Translations under genes and position numbers: made by a program | The notes under the pieces: generated by a model | Told to the model about the DNA's origin: nothing | The model's database searches: none | Seen by the model: the letters and a program-made list of their open reading frames with translations, nothing else | Part shown: in pieces, positions 21,272 to 23,299 of the stretch | Layout: each line of letters opens with the position of its first letter | How positions within the stretch are numbered: position 1 is the first letter of the stretch | From: JAPLDB01 sp964356415 | GTDB taxonomy: Bacteria > Bacteroidota > Bacteroidia > AKYH767-A > 2013-40CM-41-45 | Assembly (NCBI GenBank): GCA_964356415.1 | Contig: CAYHHK010000058.1 | Coordinates: forward strand, 1-23,299 | DNA: 23,299 nucleotides | Reading direction: 5' to 3'

Positions 21272-23224
21272 CACATCAATTCCCAGTGTTTTTGAAATTT
21301 GTTTTTTTACGTCATCCAGCTTTTTCTGATGCTCCAGAAGGTGTTCATATTCCTCTCCTTTTGCATACGCTTCTTTCAGCAAATGCTGGTTGTCGTCGAT
21401 CATCTTCATCACCATCTTGCTCTTAAGGTGGTTAACCGCTTTTTCAACTGCATCTCTGAGATTTGACTCTTCCAGTGGTACGATGATCTGGTGCATTTCA
21501 ATCCAGTTCCCGCTAAGAAAATATTTCGGACTCAGTAATTCAACTGCAAGGGAACTGATCTCCGGGTTTTCAACTTTGTAAAAATGTTCCGGAGTAATAG
21601 TAGCTTCACGGCTAAGCAAAGCACATGATTCATCGAAGAAAAATTTATAACGGGAATCTGCAATCCTGACCTCATCTCGCATAAGGTCTTCCGTAATAAA
21701 TCCGGCTACAGTATAAGTATGAGTTACGGTTTCCTTTTTACCATCAGAATCAGGAATTTCTGTCTCATCATAAAAATGGATTTGCTCATTCCCGAAATTG
21801 AGCAGTAAGCGTATGATCTCACGCTCCTGTGATTCTGTATCGAAGTGCGTTACCGGCTGCGGAATTCCGGTAATATCAGGCATCAGTTCTTCCACATCTG
21901 ATGGTGGAATGATTTTTTTTAGCGAACTTTTCCTGAATTTGTTGAGCTCGTTGAGCAATACCTGCTCATCGATTTCCATCATCTCACTACACTGCTTGAT
22001 ATATACAGAACGGGTGATGGCATCGGGGATCTTTGAAATGGACTCTACAACATCACGGATCAGTCCGGCTTTTGCGATGGGATCATTGGCAACTTCTCCC
22101 AGTAGCAATCCGGTTTTGAAAACCATAAAGTCTTTCGACTGGCTGCGGAGAAATTCAAGTACCTCGCTGCAACTATGACTTCGGGAAAAGGAATCAGGGT
22201 CTTCTCCTTGCGGAAACAAAACCACTTTTACATTCAATCCTTCTTCCAGAATCATGTCAATACCGCGCAATGATGCTTTAATTCCTGCAGGATCGGCATC
22301 GTACAATACAGTGATGTTCTTAGTGTACCGGCTGATCAGCCGTATTTGTTCTACCGTTAGTGCCGTACCTGATGAAGCAACAACATTTTCAATTCCTGCC
22401 TGATGCAATGAAATAACATCTGTATAACCTTCGGTGAGGAAACAATTGTCTTTTTCTACAATGGCTTTTTTAGCAAAGAAGATCCCATACAGCACCTGAC
22501 TTTTGTGGTAAACTTCACTCTCTGGCGAGTTGAGGTATTTTGCTGTCTTCTCATCTTTTTTCAGGATCCTGCCTCCAAATGCAATGACCCTTCCGGCGAG
22601 GTTGTGAATGGGAAACATTACCCTGCCTTTAAACCTGTCAAAAAGTCCCCTTTCACTTTTTATTGTGAGTCCGGTTCTAACGAGGAACTCTTCCTTGTAT
22701 TCCTGCTTCAGCGCATGCTTTGTAAATGCATCCCACTGTTCGCTTGAATATCCAAGTTGAAACTTCTCCATCGTTTCTCTTGAAAAACCACGTTCCTTAA
22801 AATAAGTGAGCCCAATTGCTTTGCCATCTTCTGTGTTGATGAGTGTGTCTGAAAAATATTTCTGCGCGAACCCATTTACCAGCAGCATGCTCTCTTTCTC
22901 GTCCCTGAGAATTTCGAGCTCAGGAGTGATCTGCTCTTCTTCAATCTCAATGTTATACTTCTTGGCCAGGTACCGAAGTGCATCAGGGTAGGTGAGGTGC
23001 TCATGCTCAATAATGAAGTTTACGCTGGTGCCACCTTTGCCACAACCAAAACATTTGTAAATATTCCGCGCCGGGTTCACATTAAAAGATGGTGTCTTCT
23101 CATTGTGAAAAGGACATAGTCCTATCAGGTTCACCCCGCGTTTTTTTAGGTTCACAAACTCCCCAACAACCTCATCAATGCGGGCCGTATCAAAGATTTT
23201 ATCTATCGTTTCCTTACTGATCAC
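21263..23224 (-). CDS. dnaG: DNA primase
   Basis: A 653-residue primase that makes RNA primers for replication at the fork. The CHC2 zinc domain carries C37, H40, C58 and C61 (GLCPFH...YKCFGCGKGG). The Toprim core shows TEGYTDVI near 264 and YDADPAG at 308-314 (most primases have FDGDxAG), then FPQGEDPDS. The C-terminal helicase-interaction domain is present, so it is full length. The frame extends to a TTG at 23251, but that TTG is part of the CTCAATA repeat read backwards. The GTG at 23222-23224 gives MISKETIDKIFDTARIDEVV, the usual Bacteroidota start, and is preferred. No Shine-Dalgarno is visible. Its 3' end overlaps the toxin-antitoxin promoter. Confidence 0.96.
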   Translation of the reverse strand: MISKETIDKIFDTARIDEVVGEFVNLKKRGVNLIGLCPFHNEKTPSFNVNPARNIYKCFGCGKGGTSVNFIIEHEHLTYPDALRYLAKKYNIEIEEEQITPELEILRDEKESMLLVNGFAQKYFSDTLINTEDGKAIGLTYFKERGFSRETMEKFQLGYSSEQWDAFTKHALKQEYKEEFLVRTGLTIKSERGLFDRFKGRVMFPIHNLAGRVIAFGGRILKKDEKTAKYLNSPESEVYHKSQVLYGIFFAKKAIVEKDNCFLTEGYTDVISLHQAGIENVVASSGTALTVEQIRLISRYTKNITVLYDADPAGIKASLRGIDMILEEGLNVKVVLFPQGEDPDSFSRSHSCSEVLEFLRSQSKDFMVFKTGLLLGEVANDPIAKAGLIRDVVESISKIPDAITRSVYIKQCSEMMEIDEQVLLNELNKFRKSSLKKIIPPSDVEELMPDITGIPQPVTHFDTESQEREIIRLLLNFGNEQIHFYDETEIPDSDGKKETVTHTYTVAGFITEDLMRDEVRIADSRYKFFFDESCALLSREATITPEHFYKVENPEISSLAVELLSPKYFLSGNWIEMHQIIVPLEESNLRDAVEKAVNHLKSKMVMKMIDDNQHLLKEAYAKGEEYEHLLEHQKKLDDVKKQISKTLGIDVLR

Positions 23225-23246
23225 TTTTTTTCTGCTGTTTATTTTT

Positions 23247-23299
23247 CTCAATACTCAATACTCAATACTCAATACTCAATACTCAATACTCAATACTCA
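23247..23299 (+). repeat. CTCAATA heptamer array running off the right edge
   Basis: Seven perfect CTCAATA units (23247-23295) and the first four bases of an eighth, cut by the window end. It begins 22 nt upstream of the dnaG GTG start. The unit is identical to the array before the flippase at 8026. On the plus strand it is G-free, the orientation seen immediately upstream of three other genes. Confidence 0.95.

Noticed and set aside
23225..23251. TTG-started nine-residue N-terminal extension of DnaG
   Set aside because: The TTG is part of the CTCAATA repeat read in reverse. The GTG at 23224 gives the usual family N-terminus.

Overview
The window looks like a Bacteroidota chromosome, probably from a gliding or Chitinophagales/Sphingobacteriales-like lineage. 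Four things point there: a very large secreted PKD-repeat protein with a C-terminal type IX secretion (Por/T9SS type A) sorting domain; a TonB-dependent receptor with an N-terminal carboxypeptidase-regulatory-like domain; several promoters resembling the Bacteroidota -7 element TAnnTTTG; and almost no Shine-Dalgarno sequences. The 100-N run and the intergenic repeats suggest a draft or metagenome-assembled scaffold. No rRNA, tRNA or CRISPR array was recognised.

Layout. 1-66 holds two outward-facing promoter-like elements, one for a leftward gene lying off the window. 88-5528 is a surface-glycan type neighbourhood: a methyltransferase (+), then convergently a two-gene unit (methyltransferase and GT4 glycosyltransferase, overlapping by ATGA), then an AsnB-type amidotransferase (+). 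Between the first two transcription units is a 100-N scaffold gap flanked by an exact 55-bp duplication, which is probably an assembly artefact. 5789-7948 encodes an exported HtrA-like protease fused to TPR repeats. 8101-9564 encodes a Wzx/MOP-family flippase, 9731-11827 a membrane-anchored PpiD-like parvulin chaperone with a clear rho-independent terminator, and 12058-12993 GDP-L-fucose synthase. 13049-17149 encodes the giant T9SS substrate. The rest lies on the minus strand: dnaG at the right edge, then a toxin-antitoxin module with a shortened toxin, a TonB receptor starting 6 nt after the toxin, a small membrane protein, and a zinc-ribbon methyltransferase.

How the genes fit together. The methyltransferases, glycosyltransferase, AsnB, flippase and Fcl are all consistent with making and exporting a surface polysaccharide containing fucose or modified sugars, but they are scattered among housekeeping genes and do not form one operon. 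The HtrA-TPR protein, PpiD, the T9SS substrate and the TonB receptor are envelope functions.

The most unusual signal is not a protein. Three genes (asnB, the flippase and ppiD) are immediately preceded by G-poor tandem heptamers, and a fourth array runs off the right edge. The unit differs between sites but follows a common pattern, CTCA plus three variable bases (CTCACAT, CTCAATA, CTCAAAC). A second notable point is a beta-propeller-like repeat block in the giant secreted protein that appears to be inserted inside a split PKD domain.
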